Shown here: positions 43,819-56,500 of the stretch, in pieces | How the letters are laid out: each line of letters opens with the position of its first letter | How positions within the stretch are numbered: position 1 is the stretch's first letter | Assembly (NCBI GenBank): GCA_905221605.1 | Contig: CAJNDS010002080.1 | Coordinates: 1,269,596 to 1,333,595, forward strand | Length of the DNA stretch: 64,000 nt | Direction of reading: 5' to 3' | DNA from: Symbiodinium natans | Lineage: Eukaryota; Sar; Dinophyceae; Suessiales; Symbiodiniaceae | Made by a program: the position numbers and the translations under genes | Notes under the pieces: generated by a model | Told to the model about the DNA's origin: nothing | The model's input: the letters and a program-made list of their open reading frames with translations, nothing else | Databases searched by the model: none

Positions 43819-46800
43819 ATGATCGACGAGTTCGTGGCTGTTTGGCAGTGGAAGCCAGAGGGCAAGCTTACAGAGGATGAGCTAACCCTCAAGGCCGATG
43901 GGATTCTGACGCTGAAGCGAGAAGGGCAAGGAGCGGCAGGGACCTGGAACGTTGCGGAGCCAAAGGGCGGAGGCCGCAACCTGGTCAAGATCAAGTTGTC
44001 CGTGGAGCCTTTCTCCTCGATTGAGATGGAGCGCATCTCCTTGACGACCCTGCGCTCCACCAGCGGACCGCAGAGGGCCGTCTTGAAGGACTCGCTGGAT
44101 GATTGCCTCTACGTTGAGTACTTCGAGTTCCCCGAGGGTTTGGACACTTTCAAGAAGCCTCCGCCTCTCCTCGGCCGTAAGCCTGACATCTCCCGGTCCG
44201 AGCAGCAGATTGACTGGGTGAAGACCGACTCGCCACCTGGCCAGCACCTGGATGCTTCCCTGACTTTCGAGGTATCGGCTTCGAGAGCTCTTGGAGCTCT
44301 TGGAGCTTTTGAGTGCATGTTCTACTATAAGATGCATCCTTCGAATGTACTGAAATCATTCATTCCAGCTGAGGCCGTGGACTGGGCTGCCGGTCAACTT
44401 CACCAGCAACTATGCAGCGAGGTGCCGGGTCCAGCAAGCAGCTCCTCCACAGCCATGGGTAGAGGGCCGGGACAAGGGATAACAGTCTTCCCCGCATGCT
44501 CAGCCACCATCAGTTCAGAGGTGGAAGGGGGTTGTCGAGATCACGAAGATGGGTGACTACCAGCTCAAGCTGGAAGCTGCGACCAGTGCAGTCTTGAGGC
44601 TTTGCAATGCCGTGCTTCGGCATCGAAAGACATCCGTATTGTGCCTTTCAGGCTCAACGACAAGGTGGTGATCGATGGGTCTGGCGAATGGCAGGGCAAG
44701 CTCTTGGGAGGCCAGTGTATCCAGTGTCAAGATGCAGCGTTCTTCATGTTGGCATTCTGTCAGCTTATGGAAGTCCTGTGCCACAATGCAGAGGCCCCAA
44801 TCGGATTGCCATGGACTTCTTCGCGAATGAGGACGGATGTCTGGAGTTTGCCTTTGACATCTGTACCATTCCTCCATGTAGGCCTCCAAGTTCGTCCAGC
44901 TGTCGTACTGCGGGCCAGACACCGGGGACGAATGGTGTATCATGCCGGTGGCAGTGCTGCAGCACGAAGCTTGAAGGCACGAAGGAGCCTATTTTTGACC
45001 TGTGCTTCACGGCAGCTTCGCTGCCGTCATTTCCGCGCGACCCTGCAGCTAAGGATCTGGAGTCGTGCCAGGCCGGCACTCCAGTTGTGGTGAGTCTAGT
45101 GCCACTGAACACTTCCACGGAGCGGGGGTCTGAGACCTGTTGCTTCCGATGCAGGTTGTTCCAAAGCCAGGCTTCATCGCCGAGTACTTTCCAGAGGCCA
45201 GGGCAGATGGGTGATGAGCAGTGCTCGGTGTCCATGCACACGTCAGCAGGTGCACAGTAAGACATTGGATTGTTCGATGTCGGGTCTCTTGAGGACTACG
45301 AGGATGGTGTCATCCCAGAAGGTATGGATCCGGACATTGTTCGAACTGAGAAGCAGCTTGATTTCGAGGAGGCCACGGGCTTGTCATGTGATTTGGAGCT
45401 TGACCCCGCAATAACACAGCTTTGGGCATTCCGGTCGGGGTTGGGCTTTATGAGGCTGTCGGGACTTCGTGTGTATTGAGGGTAGCAAGATCCATGTGTG
45501 ATGCGACCGGCATGTTTGCACTGACCACGTCTGCGATTTCTAGGAAGCAAACTGGCTAAGTTAGAGTAGGAGACAGGTGCATCATGGTGCATCCATACCA
45601 CAATTCAGTCCTCATATCACAGCCTAATTAACGTCGACTCAGGACATTGTCGTTCGGGGTGGGGCCAGCACGATCTTAGAATTACAGAGCCATGTAGAGC
45701 CCGAAATAGTAGAGTCTTGATATGTCTTGACATGTCTTGACATGTCTTGACATGTCTTGACATGTCATGTCTTCATCGTCTTCATCGTCTTCCAATCGCA
45801 AAGAACCTAGACACCGAAACTATAAAAGCATGTTGAAACTGGACCAAGCCGGCAAGAACCGGGATCGACCTTTGCAGCCCCGGGACCGAGGTTGTAAGAG
45901 TCTTACAGTAAGACGGTTGCCAAGCTGTCACTAGGTCTGCGCAGAAATTGGTGCTGGCATGAGGCGCTAGACCAGCGCCGAAGCCAAAGTGCCTAGCCGT
46001 GGCTTCTCATGAAAGCGCTGCAGTTCACGCCGAGGGGCTCAACATCGAAGCGAATCATGGCTGGGGTGCACTATGGAAACCTCCAAACCTTCAAACCTCG
46101 GTGAGCAAGGAGGGGAAAGTGATGCAGAGGGGCTTCAACCTGTCAGGTTGAAGCTCCGTGGCAAGGGCTTCCCAAGCGCTATGGCGGATCGTTTGCAGCC
46201 CGCTTCACAACGTCCGATCCCCAGCTTGGCATTCGCACAACTTCCAGCCATATCAGCTGCCTTGACAGGTACATCAATGTTACCTGTGGAGATGCCAAAA
46301 AAGCCAAGTATCAGTTCATGCTCGAATCGGGCAGCTGGGCGTTGCACCAGAATCCTTGTGTTTGGTGCTGGCACAGTCGCTAGCCTGTGAGGGCCGAGGC
46401 AAACCCGCCGGGTCTGTGCAAGATTGTGCAAGATCCAAGGCATGAAGGCAGTCCTGTACATCAACGACAAGCAGGTGTCTGTTGAGGACAAGCCTGTGGA
46501 CATCGAGCTGAAGAAAGGCCTGGACATTTGGCATGTGCTAGCTCATTGTCATTGATCGGCCTGCCAGGTCAGCACCTCGTTCGCGTTGACTACTTCTGCA
46601 AAGCCGGGGAGAAGCATGGCTGCTGGCTTGCAAAGGATTCGTGTACTTCAAAAACATGCATCCCTAAACCTTTCCCCATACTCTCTTCTGGCAGCTTCCT
46701 GCAGTTGGCTTCAGGGAGTCCTCTCAACCAAATCTGCCATCTGCAATCAGGCCTGAAGCTCTTCTACCGTGGACCGGAGACAATGCCCAAATTGGACGAT
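43819..46800 (+). CDS. Two PA14-like domains (start of a flagellar-type protein or dynein tail)
   Basis: A possible start is ATG 43,819 (MIDEFVAVWQWKPEGKL). The first domain: CLYVEYFEFPEGLDTF (about 44,107), GDYQLKLEAATSAV spliced to RLNDKVVIDGSGEWQG (44,549 to about 44,698), AMDFFANEDGCLEF (about 44,811) and FVQLSYCGPDTGDEWCI (about 44,891). The second: VPKPGFIAEYFPEARADG (about 45,148), DPDIVRTEKQLDFEEATG (about 45,328), GGSFAARFT (about 46,182), INVTCGDAKKAKYQFMLES (about 46,274), AVLYINDKQVSVEDKP (about 46,446), GQHLVRVDYFCKAGEKHG (about 46,566) and SGLKLFYRGPETM (about 46,750). Both show the PA14 order: aromatic EYF start, G-x-Y-x-F/L strand, 'L-x-I-D/N-x-K' strand, 'H-x-I/V-x-V/M-D-Y/F-F' strand. 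PA14 domains usually bind glycans or proteins. A roughly 700-base intron splits the second. The segment probably continues into the WD40 exons. Confidence 0.65.
45715..45780. repeat. 10-base tandem repeat TTGACATGTC
   Basis: Five to six units of CATGTCTTGA; each contains the 8-base palindrome GACATGTC. It is followed by CTTCATCGT repeats. Lies in the long intron of the second PA14 domain. Confidence 0.95.
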
Positions 46801-47049
46801 GGAGAGGAGGTGCCTGAGGCGCATGAATGTGAAAGTTCAGCCATGCAATGGCCTCTAGTATGCGCTGGGCCGCGGAACTCGCATGTGTGCAGGGTGCCGG
46901 CAAGATCCTTGTTCCGCCTACAGCCACCTGTGGCTTGGCACATCCTGTGCTGCTCTGTTGACCTCACCAGATCCAGTGGTGGTTGACCCACAGTTGTTGT
47001 CATGATTGGAATTATCGCGTACCTGCCTAGTGCTTTCAGCATGAGGCTA

Positions 47050-50000
47050 CTATGCCCTTCCGTCCTGTGCCGCATTCTAAGTTTCTCCAGCCATCCCAAA
47101 CCTCCAAGCGGCTAGAGAGGAGCGCGGGCAGCAACCTGATTGATAAGGCTCAGCCCAAGGGGGAGCCCCTGATGAAGCACGACAAGGTGGGGAAGGGTGC
47201 TGCCGCCCATTGCGACTGCATTCGACGGGCGATCCTAGGCCGTGCACACGGTCCTCTGGTCTGATGACGATTCCCGCATCGCATCCGTGGGAGGTGCCGG
47301 CAAGGCGGGTTTCAAGGTCCTCATTTCAAATTGCACATCCATCCTGGATTAGCTGCACAAAGCCGCGCATGTGTCATACACCTTGCAAAGCCCCCGCTCT
47401 GCAAGATTCACTTCTGGGACCCTCCGACAGGAGCGCAGGGCTTGCCTGCAAAATCCTGCAGCTTGTCGGAAGCCCGACCCTGCATCCAAGTTGTCAAGTG
47501 CTGGCAGGACGGTACGTGGACAGTACCGATGTCGGTGGCAAGATCACCACAGCCGCTGGTGGCAAGGACAAGATTGCCAGGTGCTCAGCAGCAGGTGCTC
47601 AGCAAGTGCAGCTGGACAACCTTGAGCCGAAAACAACGAAGCAAGTTGCAGCATGCAGCCAACCCGTTCGAATCCACCGCAGAAGATTGCTGTTGCAGTG
47701 CTGGGCAGTGATTGTCTGTAGTACTGTAGCATGCAAGAAGTAAGTGCGTTGCGTGCTGAACTGAAGGCCCTGGCAATGGATGACGATGATCGAGCCTCTC
47801 GGAGCCCCAAAAAGTGTGTTGATCGCGAGAGAAATTCACATGTCGGAATTTTCTTACAGCCAAGGCAGTTTGAGCAAACCTCCACCTTTTTTGTTTTACA
47901 GCATCACGTCTTGTCGGCTCGTCTTGTCGCTCTGTACATAAGATCATGGCCGCTCGTATCTGTAACGCTCTTACCATACCTCCGAGCAGGCCGCGCTGCA
48001 CCAGTCCCTGAATGTCTGACTGTCCCAGGCCATCAAGATTATCGACTTCGCCACAAAGAAGGAGATTCGTGTCTTGAAGCACGTGCCCCAGGATGTGCCG
48101 GATGAGGAGACTGGCCTGCTTTGCTATTACGCTGCTGCTGCTTTTTCAGTAGCTGCTTAGAGTTTGAAAAGGAGCCGGAGGAGCCTGAGCTCGATGAGAA
48201 TGGAGAGGAAATTCCACGCCCTGAGCCACCAAAGAAGCTGGGACCTCATGAAGGCCGGCACTTAGAGAAAGGCAGAGGCTTGCCTCCCACCCCTACTGGT
48301 GATGTGTTTTTATTTTTCAGTTCTATGTTTTTTCTTTTGCTACTTTCACAGGCCCCGTACGCATCGTCTGCTTCAGCCGCGATGGCAAGTTCGTAGCCTC
48401 TGGCAGCGAGGAGAGGCTGAAGACTGTTTTGCTGTGAGAGATGCAAGAGACATGCTCGGCTAAGAGCCTGTGAAGCTCGTGCACTTCGGCCCCGAGGATG
48501 GTGTGGTGAAGCTGTGGGACATGCAGACTGCGGAGGAGCTTATGACAAAGGCCATCCTCCAGACCACGAAGGCGGCGTGACATGAGTTTTCTACGGCATG
48601 GCCGGATTGAAGCTCCATTTTGTTTCAAGACACTCAAGACAAACATGAACAGATTCTTCATTCAAAGGGTTCGAACCCGGATTTCTGACAACAGGAGCAT
48701 GGTGAGACACCGGTGAAGATCCACGCAGCGGGATTCTGTGGAGATGGAACCAGGCGCAAGAAAGCGTTGTCACCTATGACTATATGGTGACCTTGTCCCC
48801 GACATCATCTCTTTCTGTTGCTTCTTGCTTGAAATCTTCGAAACACAGAAAAGGCTCCTTGTGGGCAGCAACGAGAAGCACCTCCGAAGCTTGCCTTGAA
48901 GTGGTGCTTGGGCGTACCCTCTTGGAAGATAAGAGTTTCGGTGCCTCGAAAATGTGGGGATGCGCTGTGACGCAAGGCATCTACAACACCACCACTCGTG
49001 ACGAGCTGCGCGGCCCGAAGAAGCTCCTGCCAAAGCCTGCTGAGCCGGAGGAGGGTTGGACCGAGGAGAACCCGGAGCCGGAGGACGAGTATGAGGAGGT
49101 TCCAGAGCATGCAGTCGGTGTGCCCACAAAGTGCAGAAGACTGTCTGTCCTCAGGGTGATCCAATCTTCTTGGCCTGCCACAAAGCACCAGTGGATCCTT
49201 GGCCAAATTCAGCTGCAGAAGTACTGGTACATACATACTGCAATTCTCAGGGTTTGTCTGAGCGATTGACTTCTCAGGTCTGCCTCTCGTTCTCGCCACT
49301 GGATGGCAACCGTGCCTTGGCCCAAAGCCCTGAACGTCATTGTCGGGCCTTCCGTGCAAAAGCGTGGAACCCACGGAGACCCGAACCCCGCAAACTGCCA
49401 GGCCTGGCGACTTGCAGCACAGACCCTTGGCGGCAAATTCTGTTACATGCGCAAGAGACTTCCAGGAACACCCCAAGACGTCACAAGAACCGCAGGGACA
49501 CACACCATCAGACAGCACGGAGTTCCATTTCGCCGTCATGGACAACTTAGGATGCGACCATCCGGATTTGGGATCTGATTAACAGCACCTCGCCAAGCAG
49601 AAGTGTTTCGATGTGGTTCTACTCAGATGCAAGGGCTTCAGAAACCGGGGGTTGTGGCGGACGAGGGATGCAGGGACCATATGTGCGACAGAATTGGAGC
49701 TTTCCGTGTCATTGCTCATCTCAGTTGCGAATTCGCAGGGGTTGGAAACTCTACTGTAGTCGTCAGGGCCTCGGATTGACCTGGACCCTTGTTAAGGTGA
49801 GTATGATGCCGACTTGAAGCAGGCCGGTTGGCTGGTACACCCTGAGCCATCGACCGAACCCTAAAATCTGTGCAGGTCATCGATCCCATTCAGTGTCTGT
49901 CGGGATTTGTCACCTGGTCTCCCGATGCCACATCGCTTGTGTCATCGCAGCTGCAATTTGGCGGTTCTACATTGAGCTGTATTGCTGTCCCTTTAATTTA

Positions 50001-50570
50001 GAGTCCTTTCTGTGTTATCCATCAAGAAGGTGCCTAGACGTGGCGCCTTGATTTCGAGCGACACCCCCATGTACTGCAGCCTGCATGCAGCCGCGGGCAG
50101 AGTATGGCAAACCTGCCCAGCGAAGGTCGTCATCAGAGGACATCTACGTCGGGCTGTTTTCCGCAGTCAGTGGCCAGCGCCGAGCGGATCCCCTCCAGGC
50201 TCTTCTGCTCCAGTAGCTCTGCAAGCATGCCTGTGAGGGTGTGTGTCACAAGCCGGCAGCACTGGGCCTCCCATGGAAGGGCCACTTGGCAAGCGTGCGA
50301 TACGCGGCGTGGGCTCCATGCTCGTCTCAGAGCTGCACCAGCATGCCCGATTCGAGGTTTAGATCAATTACATGGGGATATATAGGGACCCAGACAGGGC
50401 CCCAGATAGGGCCTCTAACAAGATCAGTTCCCACGTCAGCAGCTCTCTGCTGTCCTCAGCTTGCCTGTGGTGGGGGGTAGCGAGGCAAGCCTTCGTCACG
50501 TGCTCCGACGACCACACAGTGCGCCTGTGGCACTTCCTTGTCAACAGGACAACTTGGTCGTAACACGTAA
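47050..50570 (+). CDS. WD40 beta-propeller exons
   Basis: WD-repeat signatures on successive + strand exons: VHTVLWSDDDSRIASVG (about 47,240), KIHFWDPPTGAQ (about 47,404), YVDSTDVGGKITTAAGGKDK (about 47,512), AIKIIDFATKKEIRVLKHV (48,029), an acidic insert EFEKEPEEPELDENGEEIPR (about 48,161), GPVRIVCFSRDGKFVASGSE (48,352 on), DGVVKLWDMQTAEELMTKA (about 48,499), LLVGSNEKHLRSL (about 48,859) and FVTCSDDHTVRLWHF (about 50,494). That fits one seven-bladed propeller with an acidic loop, cut by more than ten introns. I see no complete initiator exon before it and no clear last exon after it, so it may be the middle of a protein running from the PA14 domains to the dynein heavy chain. Independent WD40 gene is the alternative. 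Confidence 0.65.
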
Positions 50571-50599
50571 GGAGTGGTGCTGTTATACTTGGCTGCCGC

Positions 50600-53500
50600 T
50601 GTGTTCAGACCTGCAAGAGGAACATCACCGAAATTGCGGTGTTGGAGGGTGAGCAAATGGAGTTTAACGACGACATGCGCAAGTGCGCCACTCAGTGAAT
50701 TCCCTGTAGCTGCTGTCCTGGTTCTTGATGGCGCATTTGAACTTAAGCCCGAGCTGACCAGGTGGAACGAGAGCTTGCACAAGATTCGAAACGAGTTCAA
50801 GGACCCACGTTGGGATTTATGTGATTGATGTCGAATACCTCGGTGCACCGATGTCGTGTCGAGAAGTGAATGTTGTCAGTGTGTCTGTCTCAGCGCGAGC
50901 GCGAAGATGACAACGTGTCTTCGAGGGGGCGTTTGCTGAATGGTCAAAGTATGGCCAGCTGCTAAACTGCCCAGCCGTCCGACTTAGTTTCCAGACCCGA
51001 TTGCTTTCATCTTTCTCGATCCGAAGCCTTGCGAAAAGTGGTTTAACCTACCTGAAAATCATGTTAATGTATACTGTATAATTTAATGTATACCGCATAC
51101 AGTGTGCAGGGTATATTGTATAATGTATCATGTACAATGTACATTTGTGTAATGCAGATGCATCAGCATGTGTATATATGTGTACTTCTGCACCTACATG
51201 AATCAATACATAAATATAATATGTATATCTATATATCGATGTAACCAAAAGATCTCCAGGCGTGTGATTTGCTTCGCCCCCTCCCAACTCCGCTTGTGCA
51301 CAGCCAGGACTACAGCAAGGGTCTGTCTCAGTACGAGGGCGAGGTCTACAGTTTGAAGAAGAACTTGGATGAGGTGGGTGTTGCCTGCATTCTCGCTTTG
51401 GTCAGGCTATGTCAGGCTGATGTTACTGGTTTCATTGGTGGTGCTGCTGCGCCCGCTGCCACCGTTGCTGCTGACTGCGTGGTTGCTCATCGAGTGCAGC
51501 TCAGGCCTTGAACAGAACAAAGTCTTACGTGCAACGTGAGCAACTTCTGGGCCTGGAAGTGACGGAGCCTTTGCAAATTCAGAGGTTGTGACCGGACATG
51601 ACTGTTGGGACATGACGGTTGCATGAAGCATCCTCATTTGGAGTCGGCTGCGCCAGGACTACTACGAGCTTGATGGCATGATCGACGACTTCAACCCGTA
51701 CTATCTGCTTTGGAGCACCGTCATTGAGTTCCAGCGCTCAGAAAGGCCACGGCGTGCATAGGCAGCTGGAAACTCTTCAGCTTAAGGAATTCTCTGCAAC
51801 ACTCGACACAGGAAGTGGACTCTTGAGCCAATTTCGACTCACAACTCCACGGAAGTGGAGAGCACCATCGATGGCTGGTACAAGCACTCCAGATGCAATG
51901 GTCAACAAGACATGAGGACTACCCCCGGCATCTTCCGATACGAACACGTGAAACTATCCAGTTGTCTAGGAAAGGAGCAGAGACCTGACAACTTCGGAAG
52001 CTTGCCAGGAACAGCTGTAGCATACTTGGATGTAGCGCAATGCAGCCGAATAACACTGCCTACTGTAGGCCCCGTGCAGCTGCGCCATGCTGTATCGCAG
52101 CGAAGCCTAGGTTGGTGTACAAGATGATCAAGGACTTTGACAACGACAACATGAGGCAGGGTTGCACACATATGCACATACACAATCATACATAATCATA
52201 CATAGTCATACATAGATCGGTGCAATTTGACGTGAACCTCAGGGCCGCACAGAAGATCGCCAAGGAGCTGCGCCAAGGGCTGGAGGAGTTCAAGGGCCGC
52301 TTCCCCTTCCTGCGCTGCTTCGCCAACGTGCTCTGGAGATGTTTGGGGGGTTTGGGGCTTAGGGTTTGGGGTTTTAGGGTTTCAGGGATTTAGGGATTCA
52401 GGGTTTTAGGGCTTAGGGCTCAGGGTTGGGGAGTTTAAACCCTAAGCCCTAAACCCGTCGGGCTCAGGGTTTCAGGGTGTGAGGGGCACGGGATGGTTTC
52501 ATGGTTTAGGGATTGCCATATGGGCTGTCGTTGGCAGCGTCAGATCTCCTCCAGAAACCAAGGAGTCGGTCTTGGACCGGCACTGGAAAGAGATGTTCGA
52601 GCGCATGGGAAAGGAAGCTCCTCCTCCCTCGAAGTATGGCAACGACTACAAGAATGTGACTCTCCAGATGATGTTGGACCACAACATCAACCAGTTCACA
52701 AACGACTTCGAAGAGTTGTCAACTGCAGCAGCCAAGCAGCATGGACTCAAGAAGGCCATGGGCAACATGAAGATCGAGTGGCAGCCCCTCGAGTTCTTAA
52801 CCGCAGAACGCAATGGAGTGCCGCTGCTTCGTGGCATTGACGAGATTCAGACGGTCCTTGATGACCACATTTCGAAGACCCAGGCGATTCGAAGCAGCCT
52901 GCCGCTTAGTCAACATGCCGCTTCCAGCTTACCCTCCGCACCCTCCGTTTCATGTAAAAACAAAATCTCAGATTTCCTCCGAAGTCCTCTCATATTGCCA
53001 CGTCGAGGTCCCTTCTGCAAGCCTTTCGAGGCAGAGGTTCATGAGTGGGAGCGGACCCTGATGTACATCCAGGATTTCATCGACCAAGTCATCGCCTTGC
53101 AGAGGTGAAGGGCTGAAAGTTGAAGCTCACAACGCTCAAAGCCTCAAAGCCTCAAAGCCCCTGCCTTGCTGTAGTTTACGTTGAGGAGCTGGATGGCTCT
53201 GGAGCCGATCTTTGCGTCTGACGACATCAAGCGCCAGCTGCCGCAGGCGGGGCAGCTTTTGGCGGAGAGGAAGCCTCAACAGCAACAGCAACCATGGGTC
53301 GGAAAGTAGCTTAGACAACTTGGAGAATGTCCTGTAGCTTATGGGAGGGCTTAGAATCGCTTAGACTGGAGTAAGAGAGACATGTGACAGGAATCCGAGT
53401 CTTTCGCACGGATTGACAGCAACTTCCGCATGCGCATGGCGCAAGTCGACTCCAACAAGAGCTTCGTCAAAACATGGCCTAGCCATGGCTGGCATCACGT

Positions 53501-56500
53501 CATAAGCTAAAGATGCTAAGGACTGCTTTAAGGGTCTTACTGTAGCCGAGGAACTGCATTGCAATCTCCAAGATTGAGAACATCGTGGAGGATATGACCG
53601 AGGCAGTGCATGCACTTTGCGCGTTTTGTTTTGTATGAAGCCTAGTGTACGTGTTGTTACGCGTGTGCCCGAGGCCAACGTCACAATTGAGAAGGTGCAG
53701 AAGGGCCTGAAGGACTACCTGGAGACAAAGAGGAGGGAGTGAGTTTCCATTCACTGGCTGCAACAGCAGATTTTTTGTCTAGGCCCTCTTTGCAACAGGT
53801 TGTACTTTCCACGCTTCTTCTTCCTGAACGATGCCGACCTGCTGTCCATTCTTGCAGAGACCAAGGAGCTGTTTAGGGTTTAGGCTTCATTGTGCAGCCC
53901 AGGATCTAGGATTACTAAATCCCACCCTTCCCACGAAGCTAATCGAAGGTAGTTCGACATGATTTAAGTGATTCCCAAAGCATTCCCCAAAGATCCCCCT
54001 GATCTGCGAGCAGCCCTAAAGCCCTGGACTCGAATTCAGCACACCCAAGCCCTTGAAACCCGGAGCCACGGGACTTCATGTCAGGGGGGGCTTGTTTCAA
54101 GGTTGTGGGGTCGTTATTCGTGGAGGGATGGCCGACAGTCTGCCTCTAATGTTATGGGATCCTTTCTCCTAGGTTGCAAGACGTTGTGTTCAGAAATGCA
54201 AAGCCACGCTGGCGTGCGCTCATATGCAGGATTTTAGTCTTTTTGCCTGGGCGAGGATCCCACCCTGGTGCAGCCCCACTTGAACAAGGCTTTCGAGGGC
54301 ATTGCAAAAGTCCGCTTTGACTCCAAGCGCGCTGGTCAGATTAAGCACTCAGGTTGTGCACCTCAATGAATCTCGATGATGCATCCCGGCACATAGCCAG
54401 TTATGGACGGCCTGTCATCCCAGGAACGAGATCATCGAGGCTATGACGTCTGGAGAGGGTGAGACAGTGGATTTCACCAACAAAATCGATGTCATGAAGC
54501 CTGGAAATGCTGGCGCTGTGGAGTGCTGGCTCGTGGAAGTTGAGGAGTCCATGATGGATATCCTGCGTGAGGTCATTGACAAGTCTAACAAGGCATACCC
54601 AACCGCAGACCGAGTGAAGTGTCTCGGACAGCCACGGACACAAAAACTTAAAAGGCACCAGATTCTTGCTGTGCGCCGTTGAAACCGATGAAGCCTCGTG
54701 GCTGTTCCGTGCACCTCCAGCAGAGGTGGTGCTGTGAGTGGCCTGGCCAAGTGGTGCTGGCAACCGTGCCTGGCCTGAACCCTGTAAAGCCACATGCATG
54801 TTTCACTCAACTTTTCAATCGTGTCAAGAACGCCCACAGAAGCCATGAGAGCCACCACCGAAGAGCCCCACGTAGCATGTCGTCTGAGAAAAATCTCAGG
54901 ACATGATCTTCTGGACGTCCGAAGTCACTGACTCACTGAAGAAGGGCGCGATTGCAGAGTATGAGAAGCCTCTTGGCTGTGACGAACTTGTACGCCGAAT
55001 GCAGACCATCGAAAGCTGCATGATTGCTTCACCCCAATTGTTGCGCACAGCAAAGAACTCATAGTCTGCAACGTTCTTCTTACTTCCAAGGAAGCTCTTC
55101 AAGCAGCTGGAGGACATCGTGGTTCTGGTTCGAGGAGCCATTTCGCTTCAAGATTGTGTGGCATTGCAAGAACCTATGAAGAAACTTCTATCAGGCCACC
55201 CATGCGGGCCAAAAGCGCATCTCTCTACCAGGACAGATGACCAAGCTCAATCGCGTAACTGTGGGCGCCATGGTGACGCTGGATGTCCATGCAAGAGACG
55301 AGGTGATCAGAACATATCGGAACAAGGGGGGGGGGTGTAAGGGAAGGGGGGCCCCCATTCCCAAAATAGCGCCTTCATACGCTCATAATAAGCCCACACA
55401 AAGGGAATATGGGGCCCTGTCACCCCCTCTCATACACCCCCCGTGGTCCCTTGCGTAGATGTGAACAGTGGCAGATGCGAGGCGTCTACGCCTGCCTTGA
55501 GGTAGACGGTGTGCCGTCTTAAAAGGGCCAATCGGGACTGCTGAGCTGCATCTTTTCTCTCGTGGCGTTAGAATGCAGGTGACCAACTTGGTGCAGAAGC
55601 GCGTGGACTCCCCAGATGACTTTGCTTGGCTCTCCCAGCTGCGATACTACTGGCAGGACCTTTGCTTGCAAGCATCATGGCTGGTTGCCCTGTGTGATGA
55701 TGCCACCTCAAGTACAGTCTGCTGTGCATACACACACGCACAAACATAGTCTACTTTCTACGCGCAGCTGGTCAGGACAAGCAGTCGTTCGAAAGAATTG
55801 ATACAGGGAAGATGCCCCCTGGCATATGTTGATGACGGAAGACTGGCATATGCTGCGGTCAGAAATCAAACTACAGCCCTCGAAAGTAGGGTCCAGTTCG
55901 GCACACGCTGCTTCTTATCGAGTCTTTCGCTACGACTTCCTGCTGTCTTGTGTTGCCTGGTGGCCCATTGTCCGAGGAATGAGAAGATGGAGTGCAAGGT
56001 CTCCATTGTACCATGGCGACAACCTGACCGACAAGTTTTCTGAACCACATCCCCTGGGTTCCCTAGATTGATTCCACTAACCTGCAGACAGTCTGCAACA
56101 TGATTACGCCTGAGGTGAACTCCACTTTGTTGTACGGCTTCGAGTATTTGGGCAATTCGCCTCGACTCGTCATCACCCCGCTCACAGACAGATGTTACCG
56201 AACGTTGATGGGTGCCTCAAACTGGAAAGCAAGATGTTGGCCAGCCTGCGAGTTCAGCTGCCCTTCTGTGAGCGCGGGGAACGGCTGAGGTGCCTTCGCA
56301 TTGTACTACGGCGGCGCGCCCGAAGGACCGGCCGGGACAGGAAAGACCGAGAGTACCAAAGACCTGGCAAAGGCCTTGGCGATCCAGTGGCTCAGCTGCT
56401 GGAGTGGTCGACAAGCCGAAAAGCAAGCGGTTTGAAGTTGGTGGTGGTCCCCCCCATCTGGAAACCTTGTATCGCATTCCAGCTAATTCTACGTAGCCGT

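Noticed and set aside
48655..48690. GGGTTCGAACCCGG, resembling a tRNA T-arm
   Set aside because: No matching acceptor, D-arm or anticodon stem could be folded on either strand, and the site lies between WD40 exons. It is only a palindrome.
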